Below, piece by piece: positions 1 to 12,628 of a DNA stretch of 57,024 bases. Under the pieces are notes generated by a model. It saw only the letters and a program-made list of their open reading frames with translations, was not told the origin of the DNA and searched no databases. A program made the position numbers and the translations under genes. The DNA is from Lacticaseibacillus camelliae DSM 22697 = JCM 13995 (GTDB lineage Bacteria; Bacillota; Bacilli; Lactobacillales; Lactobacillaceae). Position 1 is the first letter of the stretch. Each line of letters starts with the position of its first letter. The stretch lies in the NCBI RefSeq assembly GCF_001311195.1, contig NZ_BBAJ01000007.1, positions 1 to 57,024 on the forward strand, written 5' to 3'.

Positions 1-1
1 C

Positions 2-358
2 CTGCGCGAGCACAGTGGCGCCGCCGGGTTGTTTGCGGGCTTGGATGACCTGATCTGCTTCAGTGAATTTGCCTTTGCCCGGCGCCACGCCGATGCCTGG
101 CCTCAAAGCTTTGCCACAATTTTGCGGGATGAAACGACCAATCAGTTGGGCCGCAGCCTTGGGTGGGACCTGCGCCGCGATGCTGGTGGCCGGCTGTGGC
201 TTTATCACACCGGGTACACCGGGACGTTCTGGCTGATCCAACCGCAACTGCAGGAATCCCTGATCGTGTTGACCAACCGCGTGCACCCCAAACCGAATAT
301 GGCATTTTTGGCCAAGCGCGACGAATTGATCACGAATTTCATGGCGGCGCATTCATGA
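2..358 (+). CDS. Serine hydrolase (beta-lactamase family), C-terminal fragment
   Basis: The frame is open from the left edge, so only about the last 118 residues are present and the start lies outside the window. The segment HSGAAGLFAGLDDL near the beginning and HTGYTGTFWLI near residue 75 resemble the C-terminal half of class C beta-lactamase-like / penicillin-binding-protein-like serine hydrolases, where the H-[TS]-G motif lies in the active site (the counterpart of KTG). The SxxK nucleophile motif would be upstream and is not visible. Such proteins are often esterases or D-amino peptidases acting on cell-wall fragments; the substrate here cannot be told. It is followed by manA after about 70 bases with no obvious terminator. 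Family assignment is fairly sure, function is not. Confidence 0.75.
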   Translation: MREHSGAAGLFAGLDDLICFSEFAFARRHADAWPQSFATILRDETTNQLGRSLGWDLRRDAGGRLWLYHTGYTGTFWLIQPQLQESLIVLTNRVHPKPNMAFLAKRDELITNFMAAHS

Positions 359-426
359 CCCTGGCGGCTGTGTTAAACTTGATTCGATAAATGGATCTAT
401 AGAAAAGTAATGGGGAGGAAATTTCA

Positions 427-1398
427 TTGACGGAACCAATTTTTTCTGGAACCCGTATTTCACGAAAAGATCTGGGGCGGCCGTAAGCTCGAAACCGAGT
501 TCGGTTACAAGATCCCGGACGGTAGGATCGGCGAGCTGTGGGCCATTTCGGCGCACCCGAACGGTCCTGATGTCATCGCCAACGGGCCGCTGAAGGGCAA
601 GACCCTGGATGTCGCCTGGAAGGAAGACCAGGACTACTTCGGTCATCAAAAGGCCAAGGTCTTTCCGCTGCTGACCAAGATCTTGGATGCCAACGACAGT
701 CTGTCGGTGCAGGTGCACCCGGACGATGCCTACGCCGCAGCGCATGAGCGTCCCGGTGAGCTGGGCAAGACGGAGTGCTGGTATGTGATTTCCGCGGAAC
801 CTGGTTCCTATCTGATTTACGGCCACCACGCCAAGACGCGTGAAGAGCTTGCGACATGATCCACAAGGGTGAGTGGGACAAGTTACTCCGGAAGGTACCA
901 GTCAAAACCGGCGACTTTGTTTACGTGCCAAGTGGCACCATTCACGCGCTGAACAAGGGCATCATGGTCCTTGAAACCCAGCAAAGCTCCGACACGACAT
1001 ACCGGCTGTATGACTATGACCGGGTCGGCAAGGACGGCAAGAAGCGCGAACTGCACCTGCAGCAAAGCATTGACACCACGACGGTGCCGAGCCAGGATCC
1101 TAAGCTCAATATCACCAGCGAGCAAAAGGATGACGCCACTATCACGACATTCGTGACAGCCCCGATTTCCAAGTTCTTCTCGGTTTACAAGATCGATTTG
1201 GACGGCAAGCTGACTCAGACGCCAACCGCACCGTACACGCTGGTTTCGGTGCTGGACGGCGAAGGGACGATCGAAGCGGATGGCCAGTCCTATCCGATCA
1301 AGAAGGGGACTCACTTCATCATTCCTAACCAGATCAAGTCTTGGACCTTCACCGGCAAGATGATGATGATCACCTCGACCCCAGGTGACGAAGAATAA
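427..1398 (+). CDS. manA: Mannose-6-phosphate isomerase, class I (two frame breaks)
   Basis: Interconverts mannose 6-phosphate and fructose 6-phosphate in the cytosol. The TTG start at 427 follows GGGAGGAAA. The reading needs two single-base corrections: one T too many in the T run at 441-445, and one base missing near 853. After correction the protein is about 323 residues, the usual length for the short Firmicutes type I enzyme. Zinc ligands expected in this family are visible: Gln and His in LSVQVHPDD, Glu in GKTECWYV, and His in PSGTIHAL. The C-terminal cupin part (GEGTIEADGQSYPIKKGT) is intact. It is a single gene ended by a strong hairpin terminator. The two breaks look like sequencing indels, not decay, because the sequence is otherwise well conserved on both sides. 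Confidence 0.93.
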
Positions 1399-1411
1399 CT
1401 GAAACTAAAAT

Positions 1412-1464
1412 AACCCGCTGGCTCATCGTTTCTCAGTTGAGAAATGGTCAGTCAGCGGGTTTTC
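1412..1464. terminator. Hairpin terminator between manA and murT
   Basis: Arms AACCCGCTG (1412-1420) and CAGCGGGTT (1453-1461) enclose an inner hairpin TTTCTCAGTTGAGAAA. A T-rich tract follows on the plus strand and the minus strand continues into TTATTTTAG, so it can serve both convergent genes. Confidence 0.8.
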
Positions 1465-1487
1465 TGTTCCCTTGAATGGTGATCAGT

Positions 1488-2840
1488 CTAGAAACCGGCT
1501 TTAATGAATCCGGCCTGACTGAATTTTTGGCGCATCTGGAGGACCGCAGTGTACGTGGCCAGCAGGTAGATCTGGTCTTCTTGGACGCCCTTGAGGTAGG
1601 GGATCACATCGTCAAGGTTGGGCTTAGTGGCCAAATCGCTTTGCGGCACACCGGCCACCTGCATGCGGAAGGCGATATCTTTGTAGCGCTCGCCGCCCAC
1701 CATGTACGACGTGGCCAGGCCGCTTTGAACCAGTTGCTCCAAGTTGCCGTCCCAGATCCATGACGTGTCCGTTCCGTCTGCGTAGTTGGCGTTCAGCAGC
1801 ATTGCGAAGGCAAACGGCTGCTTTTGGCGCTGGATCATGCTGAGGACCTCGTTGAGACCGACCGGGTTTTTGACCAGGATCAAGGTGACGTTCTTGGTGC
1901 CGATCTTGATTTGTTCCTGGCGCCCGAAGACCTTTTCATCATAGCTGAAGGCCTTGGCGATCTGCTCAGGCGTGATGCCGAACTCCGCGCCCACCGCGTA
2001 GGCTGCTAAGGCGTTGTAAATGTTGTAAGTGCCGCCGACCGACAGGCTGTAGGGATGGCCGTCGATTTCAAACCTGGATGAAGTCGGGGTCTGCTCGGTG
2101 ACGCTGGTGACCTGATGATTCAGGACCGGCCGCTTGAACCCACAATTCGGGCAGAAGAAGCTGCGAGGTTTGAGTAAGTGATGCCGTGGTAGTGGAGGAT
2201 GTGCTCACACACTGGGCACAGCACGCCGTCCGTGTTCGCCGGGGCCTTGATGTCGTTGCCCGCCTCCGCCGCTAAGGCAAAACCGTAGTATCGCAGCGGA
2301 TTTTTCAGCTCACGCGAAGAGAAAATCGGGGCGTCCCCGTTGGCGATGACCAGCGCGTCTGGGTTGCTTTGACGCCGCGCAGGATTTTGGCATAGGTGGT
2401 GTAAAACTCGCCGTAGCGGTCCATTTGGTCGCGGAAAATGTTGGTCATCACAAAGGCCTTGGGGTGCAGGTAGCGCGCCACCGGCGCGACATTGGCCTCG
2501 TCGACCTCGAGCACGGCGATCTTGCGCTTGGCGCCTGGCTTGGTCTTGTGCGCGAAGTAGCGCCGATGATGCCCTGAAGCATGTTGGACCGGTGGGGTTG
2601 GTCAGAATATCGTCGTACTGCTGGGCCAAGACTTTGACGATCAGTGCGGTGGTCAGGGTCTTGCCGTTGGTGCCGGTGACGATGATGGTATCGCGGTCCT
2701 GGCCCAGGCTGGCAAGCACGTCGTCGATTTTTTTCCGCCAGCTTGCCCGGGTAGGCGGAGCCGCCGTGGCGGAACTTGTGCAGGTACCAGTAACTTAAGC
2801 GCCCGGCTGCGATGGCGAATTGGCTTTTCAAAGATGGCAT
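1488..2840 (-). CDS. murT: Lipid II isoglutaminyl synthase, MurT subunit (several frame breaks)
   Basis: MurT is the Mur-ligase-like subunit of the MurT-GatD enzyme that amidates the D-Glu of lipid II to D-isoglutamine. The start ATG is at 2840. Visible parts: an N-terminus like other MurT proteins (HKFRHGGSAYPGKLAEK), the P-loop TGTNGKTLTTA, a Cys4 zinc ribbon (CPVCEHILHYHG, then CPNCGF about 14 residues on), and the C-terminal domain ending YTAVLQMRQKFSQAGFIKAGF near 1490. The gene alternates between the three minus-strand frames. Breaks lie near 2731-2737 (A run), 2590, 2535, 2370 and 2160. Total length of about 450 residues is normal. No gatD partner lies next to it: the downstream neighbour is the convergent manA. 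It is divergent from tdk. Multiple breaks in an essential gene suggest sequence error. Confidence 0.85.
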
Positions 2841-2936
2841 GTAAACGGCCTCTCTCTATTAGTTTTGCAGCTACTATCATAGCATAGCCGCTCCGCGTTT
2901 CTGACCGGGAGCATGTTATTATGGTAAAGATTCCGT

Positions 2937-2942
2937 TATACT
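2937..2942 (+). promoter_or_regulatory. Probable -10 box of the tdk-prfA run
   Basis: TATACT lies 51 bases before the tdk start in the divergent gap with murT. No good -35 hexamer is visible 16-18 bases upstream, so the call rests on the -10 alone. For murT a TATGAT preceded by TGC is seen on the minus strand near 2880. Confidence 0.4.
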
Positions 2943-2993
2943 GGATAAGGTGAATTTTTTGCGGCAAGGCGCTTCTTGCCGAAGGAGGCCCTT

Positions 2994-3577
2994 ATGGCAC
3001 AATTGTTTTTCCGCTACGGCGCGATGAATTCGGGTAAAAGTATCGAGATCCTGAAGGTCGCGCATAATTACGAAGAGCAGCACAAGAACGTCATCATTTT
3101 GACCAGTGCGGTGGACGACCGCTCAGGGGTGGGCGTCATTTCCAGCCGCATCGGGCTGGAGCGGCCGGCCAAGGCCATCGATGATGAGACGAATATTTTC
3201 GATTTGGTGTCCAAGCTTGATCCGCATGCTTACTGCGTGCTGATCGACGAGGCGCAGTTTTTGAAGAAGCACCACGTCTTCGAGTGCGCGCGGGTGGTCG
3301 ACGAGCTGCACATTCCGGTGATGGCGTTCGGCCTGAAGAATGATTTTCGCAATGAGCTTTTCGAGGGTTCGAAGTACCTGCTGACGTATGCGGACAAGAT
3401 TGAGGAAATGAAAACAATCTGCTGGTTCTGCGCGAAAAAAAAGCGACGATGAATCTGCGGGTTCACGATGGCAAGCCCGTTTATGAAGGCGAGCAGATCA
3501 TGATCGGCGGCAATGAGGCTTATTTTCCCGTTTGCCGGCATCATTACTACTTCCCGCCTAAACGCTTAAAGGCTTGA
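2994..3577 (+). CDS. tdk: Thymidine kinase (frame break at an A run)
   Basis: Phosphorylates thymidine to dTMP in the pyrimidine salvage pathway. ATG at 2994 follows GAAGGAGG. The N-terminal P-loop GAMNSGKS, the DEAQF Walker B-like motif, and a C-terminal zinc-binding part (CWFC, then CRHH near the end) identify the type II thymidine kinase family. The frame breaks at the A run 3435-3442; reading through gives a protein of about 194 residues, as usual for this family. It heads the run tdk-prfA-prmC-ywlC, which is conserved in lactobacilli and many Firmicutes. prfA begins 51 bases downstream. Confidence 0.93.
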
Positions 3578-3628
3578 TAGTCTCTGCGGGTGTGCGGCAG
3601 TTAACGGCAACATTAATGGAGGATTTTT

Positions 3629-4708
3629 ATGGATAAGATTTTTACCCAGTTAGACGGGCTGATCGGTCGCTATGAGGAGCTGGAAGAGCTGCTCTCCGAC
3701 CCTGAGGTCATCAACGACACCAAGCGTTACCTTGAGCTTTCCAAAGAGGAAGGCGGCATGCGCGACGTGGTGGCGGCCTACAAGAAGTACAAGCAAGTGA
3801 AGCAGGACATCAGCGAAAGCGAGGAAGTGCTGCGCGAAAGCAAGGACGACGACCTCACGGAGCTGGCCAAAGAGGATCTGAACAATCTTAATCCCCAGCT
3901 GGATCAGCTTGAGACCGAGATCAAAAAGCTGATGCTGCCGAAGGACCCCAATGACGACAAGAACATCATCATGGAGATCCGCGGGGCCGCCGGCGGGGAT
4001 GAGGCGAGCCTGTTCGCCGGCGACCTGCTGTCCATGTACATGAAGTACGCCGAGCGGCAGGGTTGGACCACCGAAATTATCGACGAGAACCCTACCGAAG
4101 TCGGCGGCTACAAGGAAGTCTCCGTGCTGATCCAGGGGCAAAGCGTGTACTCAAAGCTGAAGTACGAAAACGGGGCGCACCGCGTGCAGCGGGTGCCCGT
4201 GACCGAAAGCGCCGGCCGGGTCCACACCTCGACGGCGACCGTGGGGGTCATGCCCGAGTACGATGAAGTCGACCTCGAGATTGACCCGAAGGACATTCGC
4301 ACCGACGTCTACCGGTCCAGTGGTGCCGGTGGTCAGCACATTAACAAGACCAGTTCCGCGGTGCGCATGACGCATTTGCCGACCGGGATCGTGGTGACGA
4401 TGCAGGATCAGCGCAGTCAGCAGCAAAACCGCGTCAAGGCCATGCAGATCCTGCGCTCACGGGTTTACGACTACTACGAAAGCCAAAACGAAAGCGAGTA
4501 CGCCGCCAAACGTAAAACGGCGATTGGCTCCGGCGACCGGTCCGAACGCATTCGCACGTATAACTACCCGCAAAACCGCGTTACCGACCACCGCATCGGG
4601 CTGACCTTGAACAAGCTGGACCGGATCATGAACGGTGAGCTTGACGAGATCATCGATGCCCTGATCGTGCAGGATCAGACGAACAAGATGGAACAAATCG
4701 ATGAGTAA
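3629..4708 (+). CDS. prfA: Peptide chain release factor 1
   Basis: Recognises UAA and UAG stop codons on the ribosome and triggers peptide release. The ATG is preceded by TGGAGG. The 359-residue frame is intact. It contains the PxT codon-recognition tripeptide (PVT in [11 protein letters not shown]) and the catalytic GGQ loop ([12 protein letters not shown] near residue 235), whose Gln is the substrate of the downstream PrmC methylase. The C-terminus overlaps the prmC start by eight bases, showing translational coupling of the factor and its modifying enzyme. Confidence 0.98.
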   Translation: MDKIFTQLDGLIGRYEELEELLSDPEVINDTKRYLELSKEEGGMRDVVAAYKKYKQVKQDISESEEVLRESKDDDLTELAKEDLNNLNPQLDQLETEIKKLMLPKDPNDDKNIIMEIRGAAGGDEASLFAGDLLSMYMKYAERQGWTTEIIDENPTEVGGYKEVSVLIQGQSVYSKLKYENGAHRVQRVPVTESAGRVHTSTATVGVMPEYDEVDLEIDPKDIRTDVYRSSGAGGQHINKTSSAVRMTHLPTGIVVTMQDQRSQQQNRVKAMQILRSRVYDYYESQNESEYAAKRKTAIGSGDRSERIRTYNYPQNRVTDHRIGLTLNKLDRIMNGELDEIIDALIVQDQTNKMEQIDE

Positions 4709-5533
4709 GACTTACGGGGAGGCGCTCAGGTGGGCGTCTTCAGTGCTTTCACCGCTTGGGGTGGACCCGGACGGGGCGCGGTACGTCCTCGAAATGCGGG
4801 CAGACTTCACGCCCAGTCAGCTTCGACTGCATGACCGCGACGTGATGCCCGATTCGGCGTTGACTCAGTTTGAGCAAGACGTTGCGCGGCTTTCACACCA
4901 TGAACCGGCCCAGTACATTGTGGGGGTTGCGCCATTTTACGGCGATCTGTTCAAAGTGACGCCGGCTGTCCTGATTCCCCGGTTTGAAACGGAGGAGCTG
5001 GTCGCCTGGGCGGCGGCGGAACAACCGGCCGCCCAAACCGGCCTGGATCTGGGCACGGGCTCTGGTGCCATCGGCCTGACGCTGGCCAAGCAGCTGCCAA
5101 GCACGGCAATGACGCTCAGCGATGTGTCGGCGGCGGCGCTGGCAGTCGCGCGGGAAAACGCCCGCCGGCTGGACCGGCGCGCGACGTTTGTCGAAAGTGA
5201 TTTATTCGCGGCGATTCCCCAGCGCTTTGATTTCATCATCAGCAATCTGCCATACATCAGTAAGGCGGAAACCGACGTGATGGATGAAAGTACCCTGACC
5301 TATGAGCCGCCTCTCGCACTTTTTTGCGGCGCACGACGGGCTGGCACTTTTTTCAGCGCTTTGCCGCTGGCGTCGCCGCGCACGTGAATACTGGTGGTGC
5401 CGTGTACCTGGAGTTCGGCTACCGCCAGCAGCCTGCCTTGGCGAGGCTGTTTGCTGAGGCGCTGCCCCAAGCGCAAGTGACGTTTAAACGGGACATGGCA
5501 GATCACCCGCGCATGGTGAAGCTTCAATTTTAA
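4701..5533 (+). CDS. prmC: Release factor glutamine methyltransferase (frame break at a T run)
   Basis: N5-methylates the Gln of the GGQ motif in RF1 and RF2 using S-adenosylmethionine. The ATG at 4701 overlaps the end of prfA. The family motif IPRFETEEL, the SAM-binding [14 protein letters not shown] and the catalytic NLPYIS (more commonly NPPY) are present. The frame breaks in the T run at 5330-5335; removing one T joins it to a second segment ending [12 protein letters not shown] at 5533, giving about 277 residues, a normal length. The NLPY variant is seen in other PrmC proteins and need not mean loss of function. Confidence 0.93.
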
Positions 5534-5555
5534 TTGGGATTAAAGGAGCACAAAT

Positions 5556-6571
5556 ATGGAAACCAAAGTGTTTAACAAGGATGAAGTCGCGCAGGCCGCT
5601 GCGCTGATCAAGGCTGGCGAGGTCGTGGCCTTTCCCACGGAGACCGTGTACGGACTTGGCGCTGACGCCACTGATCCCAAGGCCGCGGAAAAGGTGTTTC
5701 AGGCCAAGCACCGGCCGGCGGACAACCCGCTGATCGTCACGGTGGCAGGCCCGGACATGGTGGCTCAGTTTGCGACCATTACGCCTGCCGCGAAAAAGCT
5801 CATGGATGCCTTTTGGCCTGGCCCTTTGACCATCATTTTGAACATTTTACCCGGTAAACTTTCAATGGTGGTCACAGGCGGGCTGCAGACAGCGGCGTTT
5901 CGGATGCCGGCCAACTCGTTGACGCGGCAAATGATCAGCCTGGCGGGGCGGCCGATTGTCGGCCCTTCGGCGAATATTTCCGGCAAGCCCAGCGGCACGC
6001 GGCCGGAGCATGTGCTGCACGACTTTGACGGCGCCATTGCCGGGATTTTAGACGACGGGCCGACCACGGTCGCGTCGAGTCCACCGTGATCGACATGACG
6101 GTGACACCGCCGGCCATTTTACGGCCTGGCAAGATCACGCCGAAGCTGCTTGCGCCGGTGATCGGCGAGGTCCAGTCCGACCATCACAAAGTGGGCGCCA
6201 AGGAGACCCCGAAGGCGCCAGGCATGAAGTACAAGCATTACGCCCCTAGCGCACAAGTCGTCATCGTTGATCACCCGGCTGATTTTCCGGCCGCGCTGAA
6301 GTGGGCTGAGCAGAATGGGCAGCCGTTCGGGGTCTTAGCGACTGATGACCTGTTGACTGATGTCCCGTCTGCTGTGCCAACTTACAGTCTTGGCCGGGAC
6401 CTCACGTCGGCCACTCACAACTTGTTCGCTGGGCTGCGCTGGTTCGACCTTCACCCAACCGTCACGGTCATCTTGGCCGAAGCGTTTGCGCAAGAAGGGC
6501 TGGGCGTCGCCTACATGAACCGGTTGAACAAGTCGGCCGGCAATGACCATTTTGATCCGGATCAGCACTGA
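5556..6571 (+). CDS. ywlC: L-threonylcarbamoyladenylate synthase, Sua5/YwlC type (frame break)
   Basis: Makes threonylcarbamoyl-AMP from threonine, bicarbonate and ATP for t6A37 tRNA modification. ATG 5556 follows AAAGGAG. The N-terminal YrdC domain (residues about 10-200) has FPTETVYGLGADA, KHRPADNPLIV and GPSANISGKPSGT. The linker KAPGMKYKHYAP is typical of the long Sua5 form with its C-terminal domain. A base is missing near 6072, where the expected GVESTVIDM is split; corrected length is about 338 residues. It is the last gene of the tdk-prfA-prmC-ywlC run and is followed by a small hairpin terminator. Confidence 0.93.
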
Positions 6572-6576
6572 GTTTG

Positions 6577-6600
6577 CAGCCGCTGCGTGCGGCTGTTTTG
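6577..6600 (+). terminator. Terminator after ywlC
   Basis: CAGCCG (6577-6582) pairs with CGGCTG (6590-6595), followed by TTTT and, after a few bases, a longer T run. The stem is short, so efficiency is uncertain. Confidence 0.6.
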
Positions 6601-6673
6601 ATATTCGGCTTTTTTTTGGCGAAACAACCATGAAAATTTCGAAATAGGCGGATTAAAGCTTAGGGCCCGAATG

Positions 6674-6702
6674 TTTACGGGCTGCTTTGGGGTTGGTATA
6701 CT
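6674..6702 (+). promoter_or_regulatory. Promoter of glyA
   Basis: TTTACG (6674-6679), a 17-base spacer, then TATACT (6697-6702), 45 bases before the glyA start. The -10 is one base off consensus and the -35 matches four of six. Confidence 0.65.
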
Positions 6703-6746
6703 GGTCTTGACCAATCGCCGCTGACGCAATAAGGAGGATCCGCCAC

Positions 6747-7977
6747 ATGGATTTCAAGCAGTATGACCCCGCCGTTTTTGGTGCCATCGAAAATGAAGAA
6801 CGGCGCCAACAACAAAACATTGAACTGATCGCCTCTGAAAATATTGTCAGCCCGGCCGTGCGCGCGGCCCAGGGCAGTGTGCTGACCAACAAGTACTCCG
6901 AAGTACCCAAAGCACCGCTATTACGGCGGAAATCAATACATCGATGAAATCGAGCAGTTGGCGATCGACCGCGCCAAGGAATTATTCGGCGCCGAATACG
7001 CCAACGTCCAGCCTCACTCCGGGTCGGGCGCCAACATGGCCGCTTACCGCGCGTTTCTAAAAGACGGTGATAAGGTGCTGGCGATGGATCTGACTGACGG
7101 CGGTCATTTGACTCACGGCAGTCCGGTCAGTTTCTCGGGGCAAACTTACCATTTTTATCACTATGGCTTGGATCCGGAAACCGAGCGCCTGAATTACGAC
7201 CAGATTCTCGCTCAGGCCGAGGCGGTGCACCCGCGCCTGATCGTTGCCGGTGCGAGTGCGTACAGCCGGGCGATCGACTTTGCCAAGTTCCGGGACATCG
7301 CCGATCACGTGGGGGCGTTTCTCATGGTCGACATGGCCCACATCGCGGGCCTGGTGGCCGGTGGGGCGCACATGAATCCCGTCCCGTACGCGGACGTCGT
7401 GACGACGACCACGCACAAGACGCTGCGCGGACCGCGCGGCGGGATGATCCTCGCCAAGGCCGAGTACGGCAAGGCCATCAATTCCGCGGTGTTCCCGGGG
7501 ATTCAGGGCGGCCCACTTGACCACGTGATTGCCGCCAAAGCGGTCGCGCTAGGGGAGGCGCTGCAGCCCGACTTCAAGCATTACGCGGCTCAGATCGTCA
7601 AGAATATGCAGGCGATGTGCGCCGGCTTTGCGGAAGATCCGCGGCTGAAAATGATCTCCGGCGGCTCGGACAACCACATGGTGCTGCTCGATGTTACCGG
7701 CTATGGCGTCACCGGCCGGGATGTGCAGGACCTGCTGGATGCCGTGATGATCACGGCTAACAAGAACCAGGTGCCAGGCGAGCAAAACGGGCCCTTCAAA
7801 ACCTCTGGGCTACGGGTCGGCACGGCCGCGATCACCACGCGCGGCTTCAACGAGGAAGACTGCCGGGAGGTGGCGCATTTGATTTCCAGTGCCATCGCCA
7901 ATCGGCACGACGAAGAAAAACTTGATGAGATTCGCCAATCTACCCTTGCACTAACAGGGCGTCATCCCTTATCATAG
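6747..7977 (+). CDS. glyA: Serine hydroxymethyltransferase (frame break)
   Basis: PLP enzyme that interconverts serine and glycine while charging tetrahydrofolate with a one-carbon unit. ATG at 6747 follows AAGGAGG. Motifs: [13 protein letters not shown] at the N-terminus, [11 protein letters not shown], the PLP-binding lysine in [14 protein letters not shown] and the C-terminal [14 protein letters not shown]. The frame breaks at about 6905, where the usual [12 protein letters not shown] is split; corrected length is about 410 residues, as expected. The gene stands alone between its own promoter and a terminator just before upp. Confidence 0.95.
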
Positions 7978-8020
7978 GAAAGGTTACGGCGAAAGCCGGA
8001 AAGCAAGCGGACAGCACTGT

Positions 8021-8050
8021 AATCACGACTCTATGAGTCGTGATTTTTTT
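8021..8050 (+). terminator. Terminator between glyA and upp
   Basis: Perfect ten-base arms AATCACGACT (8021-8030) and AGTCGTGATT (8036-8045) around CTATG, followed by T6. It lies only about 45 bases before the upp start, so upp transcription needs read-through or a promoter within this short gap. An attenuation role is possible but I see no competing antiterminator. Confidence 0.85.
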
Positions 8051-8095
8051 AGGCAAGCAGCCGCCTGCGCCACATCAAAAGGAGGGCCTTTCTGC

Positions 8096-8725
8096 ATGGG
8101 CAAATTTACTGTTTTGAATCACCCGTTGATTCAACACAAGCTGACCTTGATCCGCGATAAGAACGCGGGGACCAAGGAGTTCCGGGAGATCGCAAACGAG
8201 ATCGCCGAACTGATGGTTTACGAGATCACACGTGACTTACCAATGAAGGACGTCGAGATCGAAACGCCAATGGGTAAGACAACACAAAAGGAACTGGCTG
8301 GCAAGAAGCTGGTCGTCGTGCCGATCCTGCGTGCGGGGTTGGGCATGGTTGATGGCGTCTTGCGCCTGATCCCTGCGGCCAAGGTTGGCCACGTCGGGAT
8401 GTACCGCGATGAGAAGACCCTAAAGCCGCATGAATACTTCGTTAAAATGCCAGACGGGATCGACCAGCGCGACATGATCATTGTCGATCCGATGCTCGCC
8501 ACCGGCGGTTCCGCCAACATGGCCATTGAGGCGTTGAAGAAGCGCGGTGCCCAAAGCATTCGGCTGGTTGTCCTGGTTGCTGCACCAGAAGGCGTCAAGG
8601 CGGTCCAAGAGGCCAACCCGGACGTTGACATTTACGCCGCGGCGCTTGATGATCACTTGAATGAAAATGGTTATATCGTGCCAGGGCTCGGCGATGCCGG
8701 GGACCGGTTGTTTGGCACAAAATAA
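8096..8725 (+). CDS. upp: Uracil phosphoribosyltransferase
   Basis: Converts uracil and PRPP to UMP in pyrimidine salvage. The start is set at ATG 8096 behind AAAGGAGGG; an upstream in-frame extension has no family counterpart. The 209-residue frame is intact, with [14 protein letters not shown] and the PRPP-binding loop [14 protein letters not shown], and ends in the usual [11 protein letters not shown]. Placement just before the atp operon is common in Firmicutes. A hairpin terminator separates it from the ATP synthase genes. Confidence 0.98.
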   Translation: MGKFTVLNHPLIQHKLTLIRDKNAGTKEFREIANEIAELMVYEITRDLPMKDVEIETPMGKTTQKELAGKKLVVVPILRAGLGMVDGVLRLIPAAKVGHVGMYRDEKTLKPHEYFVKMPDGIDQRDMIIVDPMLATGGSANMAIEALKKRGAQSIRLVVLVAAPEGVKAVQEANPDVDIYAAALDDHLNENGYIVPGLGDAGDRLFGTK

Positions 8726-8733
8726 GTTTTTCT

Positions 8734-8766
8734 AAAGGCGGCCACTAATGGGGGTCGCCCTTTTTG
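8734..8766 (+). terminator. Terminator after upp
   Basis: AAAGGCGGCC and GGGTCGCCCTTT form an imperfect hairpin followed by T5. Confidence 0.7.
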
Positions 8767-9077
8767 ACTGTTCGGTTGTAAGACCGTGCCGGTCAGGCTG
8801 AAAAGTTTACTCAGTTGCCTGAGCGATCCGCGCTGACAAATTGGCAAATGTGGCAAAAATGAGACATGGCGGCGCTTTCCGTTTAAAAAAAATTATGAAA
8901 AACGGGTGTGAAAAGTCATGAAAAGTCTCGTTCTCTTTTTGTCTTTTGGGGGTAAAGGTGATAGAGTTATCTGTGTGTTTTGAAGGATGAGTATCCGGCA
9001 ATTCCACATATTAGGCCCGCCTAATCCGCATGCATTCATACATACGTCTTTTTGCGAGTTGTAAGGAGGTGAATTCT
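8767..9077 (+). promoter_or_regulatory. Leader region of the ATP synthase operon with a possible promoter
   Basis: About 310 bases without a convincing gene. It is AT-rich around 8880-8960. The best promoter candidate is TTGTCT (8939-8944), 17 bases, TAGAGT (8962-8967), which would leave an untranslated leader of about 105 bases. The small atpI gene that often precedes atpB in other bacteria is not present here. I see no riboswitch-like element. Confidence 0.4.
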
Positions 9078-10027
<950 letters not shown>

Positions 10028-10060
10028 TCAGCACCAATATTAAAGAAGGGAGTGGCTTGA

Positions 10061-10552
10061 ATGGCTACTTTTGGTGATACGCTCTTTCTTCTCGCCGCCT
10101 TCGCTGTTTTAGTGGTGCTCGTTGGGAAGTTTGCCTGGAAACCGGTCACGAAAATTATGGCCGATCGTCAGAACAAGATCGACTCCGACCTGGATTACGC
10201 CGATAACAAGCGTCAAGAGGCGCAAAAAATGGCGGACCAGCGCGAAGCCGAGCTGAAGAGTTCAAAGGAAGACGCTGTGAACATCGTCAACTCCGCCAAG
10301 GAGAACGGTGAAAAGCAGCGGGCCACGCTCGTCGCGCAGGCCCAATGCGAGGTCGCAACTTTAAAGGCGAACGCGAATAAGGACATCGCACAGCAACGTG
10401 CCGATGCCCTGGCGGCCGCGAAAAACGACGTTGCTGACCTTTCGTTGACAATCGCTGAAAAGCTGATTGCCAAGGAACTCGATCCCAGCACACAGCAGAA
10501 CTTGATTGACCAGTACATCAACGAATTAGGTGACGCCAATGGCAGTCACTGA
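10061..10552 (+). CDS. atpF: F1Fo ATP synthase subunit b
   Basis: Peripheral stalk subunit anchored by one N-terminal helix (residues about 5-22) that ends in the familiar KFAWKPVTKIM, followed by a long, charged Ala/Lys/Glu-rich coiled coil to residue 163. ATG 10061 follows GAAGGGAG. The 3' end overlaps the atpH start by 14 bases, so the two stalk subunits are coupled. Confidence 0.97.
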   Translation: MATFGDTLFLLAAFAVLVVLVGKFAWKPVTKIMADRQNKIDSDLDYADNKRQEAQKMADQREAELKSSKEDAVNIVNSAKENGEKQRATLVAQAQCEVATLKANANKDIAQQRADALAAAKNDVADLSLTIAEKLIAKELDPSTQQNLIDQYINELGDANGSH

Positions 10553-11084
10553 TCGTGATGCGGCGCCGCGCTACGGCAAAGCCCTGTTCGAGGCGGCTCA
10601 AGACCAACAGGCCCTGAGCGCAGTTTCCGAACAGCTGGCCCAGGTCAACGCTGTGATCAAAGCAACGCCTGAGTTAATGCCGGCATTAGCCAGCAACAAC
10701 CTGACCGAAGCGGATAAAACCGATTTAATGGGTCTGCTGACAAAAGACTCTGGTGAGTTGGTCAAAAATCTGGTCCAGATCCTGATGGCAAATGGCCGCA
10801 TTCTTGGCCTGCCAGCAGTGATCGAAGACTTTTCAGACCGTTTCGATGAGGCGACAAGCCACGTGGAGGCAACAGTCACCACTGCTGTGCCGCTGACCGA
10901 GGGCCAAACTCAGGCAATGAATCAAGCACTTGCCAAGCAACTGAACGCCAAAACCGTTGGGATCACCTGTGTGGTGGACCCTGCAGTGATCGGCGGCGTC
11001 AAGGTGCAGTCGAATGACCTGGTCATCGATGGCACCGTGAAGACGCGGCTGGCGAAGTTGCGGCAGCAACTGCTCACCAATTAG
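10539..11084 (+). CDS. atpH: F1Fo ATP synthase subunit delta
   Basis: Connects the peripheral stalk to the top of F1. The start chosen is ATG 10539 (MAVTDRDAAPRYGKAL), inside the end of atpF; a GTG three codons earlier is possible but overlaps more. The 181-residue frame is intact, with the RYGKALFEAA N-terminus and the C-terminal VDPAVIGGVKVQSNDLVIDGT motif typical of delta/OSCP proteins. Confidence 0.96.
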   Translation: MAVTDRDAAPRYGKALFEAAQDQQALSAVSEQLAQVNAVIKATPELMPALASNNLTEADKTDLMGLLTKDSGELVKNLVQILMANGRILGLPAVIEDFSDRFDEATSHVEATVTTAVPLTEGQTQAMNQALAKQLNAKTVGITCVVDPAVIGGVKVQSNDLVIDGTVKTRLAKLRQQLLTN

Positions 11085-12617
<1,533 letters not shown>

Positions 12618-12628
12618 GGAGGTGCCGC

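Noticed and set aside
883-1314. Minus-strand 143-codon frame opposite manA
   Set aside because: Shadow of the well-conserved manA coding frame; no ribosome site or domain.
2653-2967. Longer start for murT in an overlapping minus-strand frame
   Set aside because: It begins in the tdk promoter region and matches MurT only after the frame break; the ATG at 2840 gives the family N-terminus.
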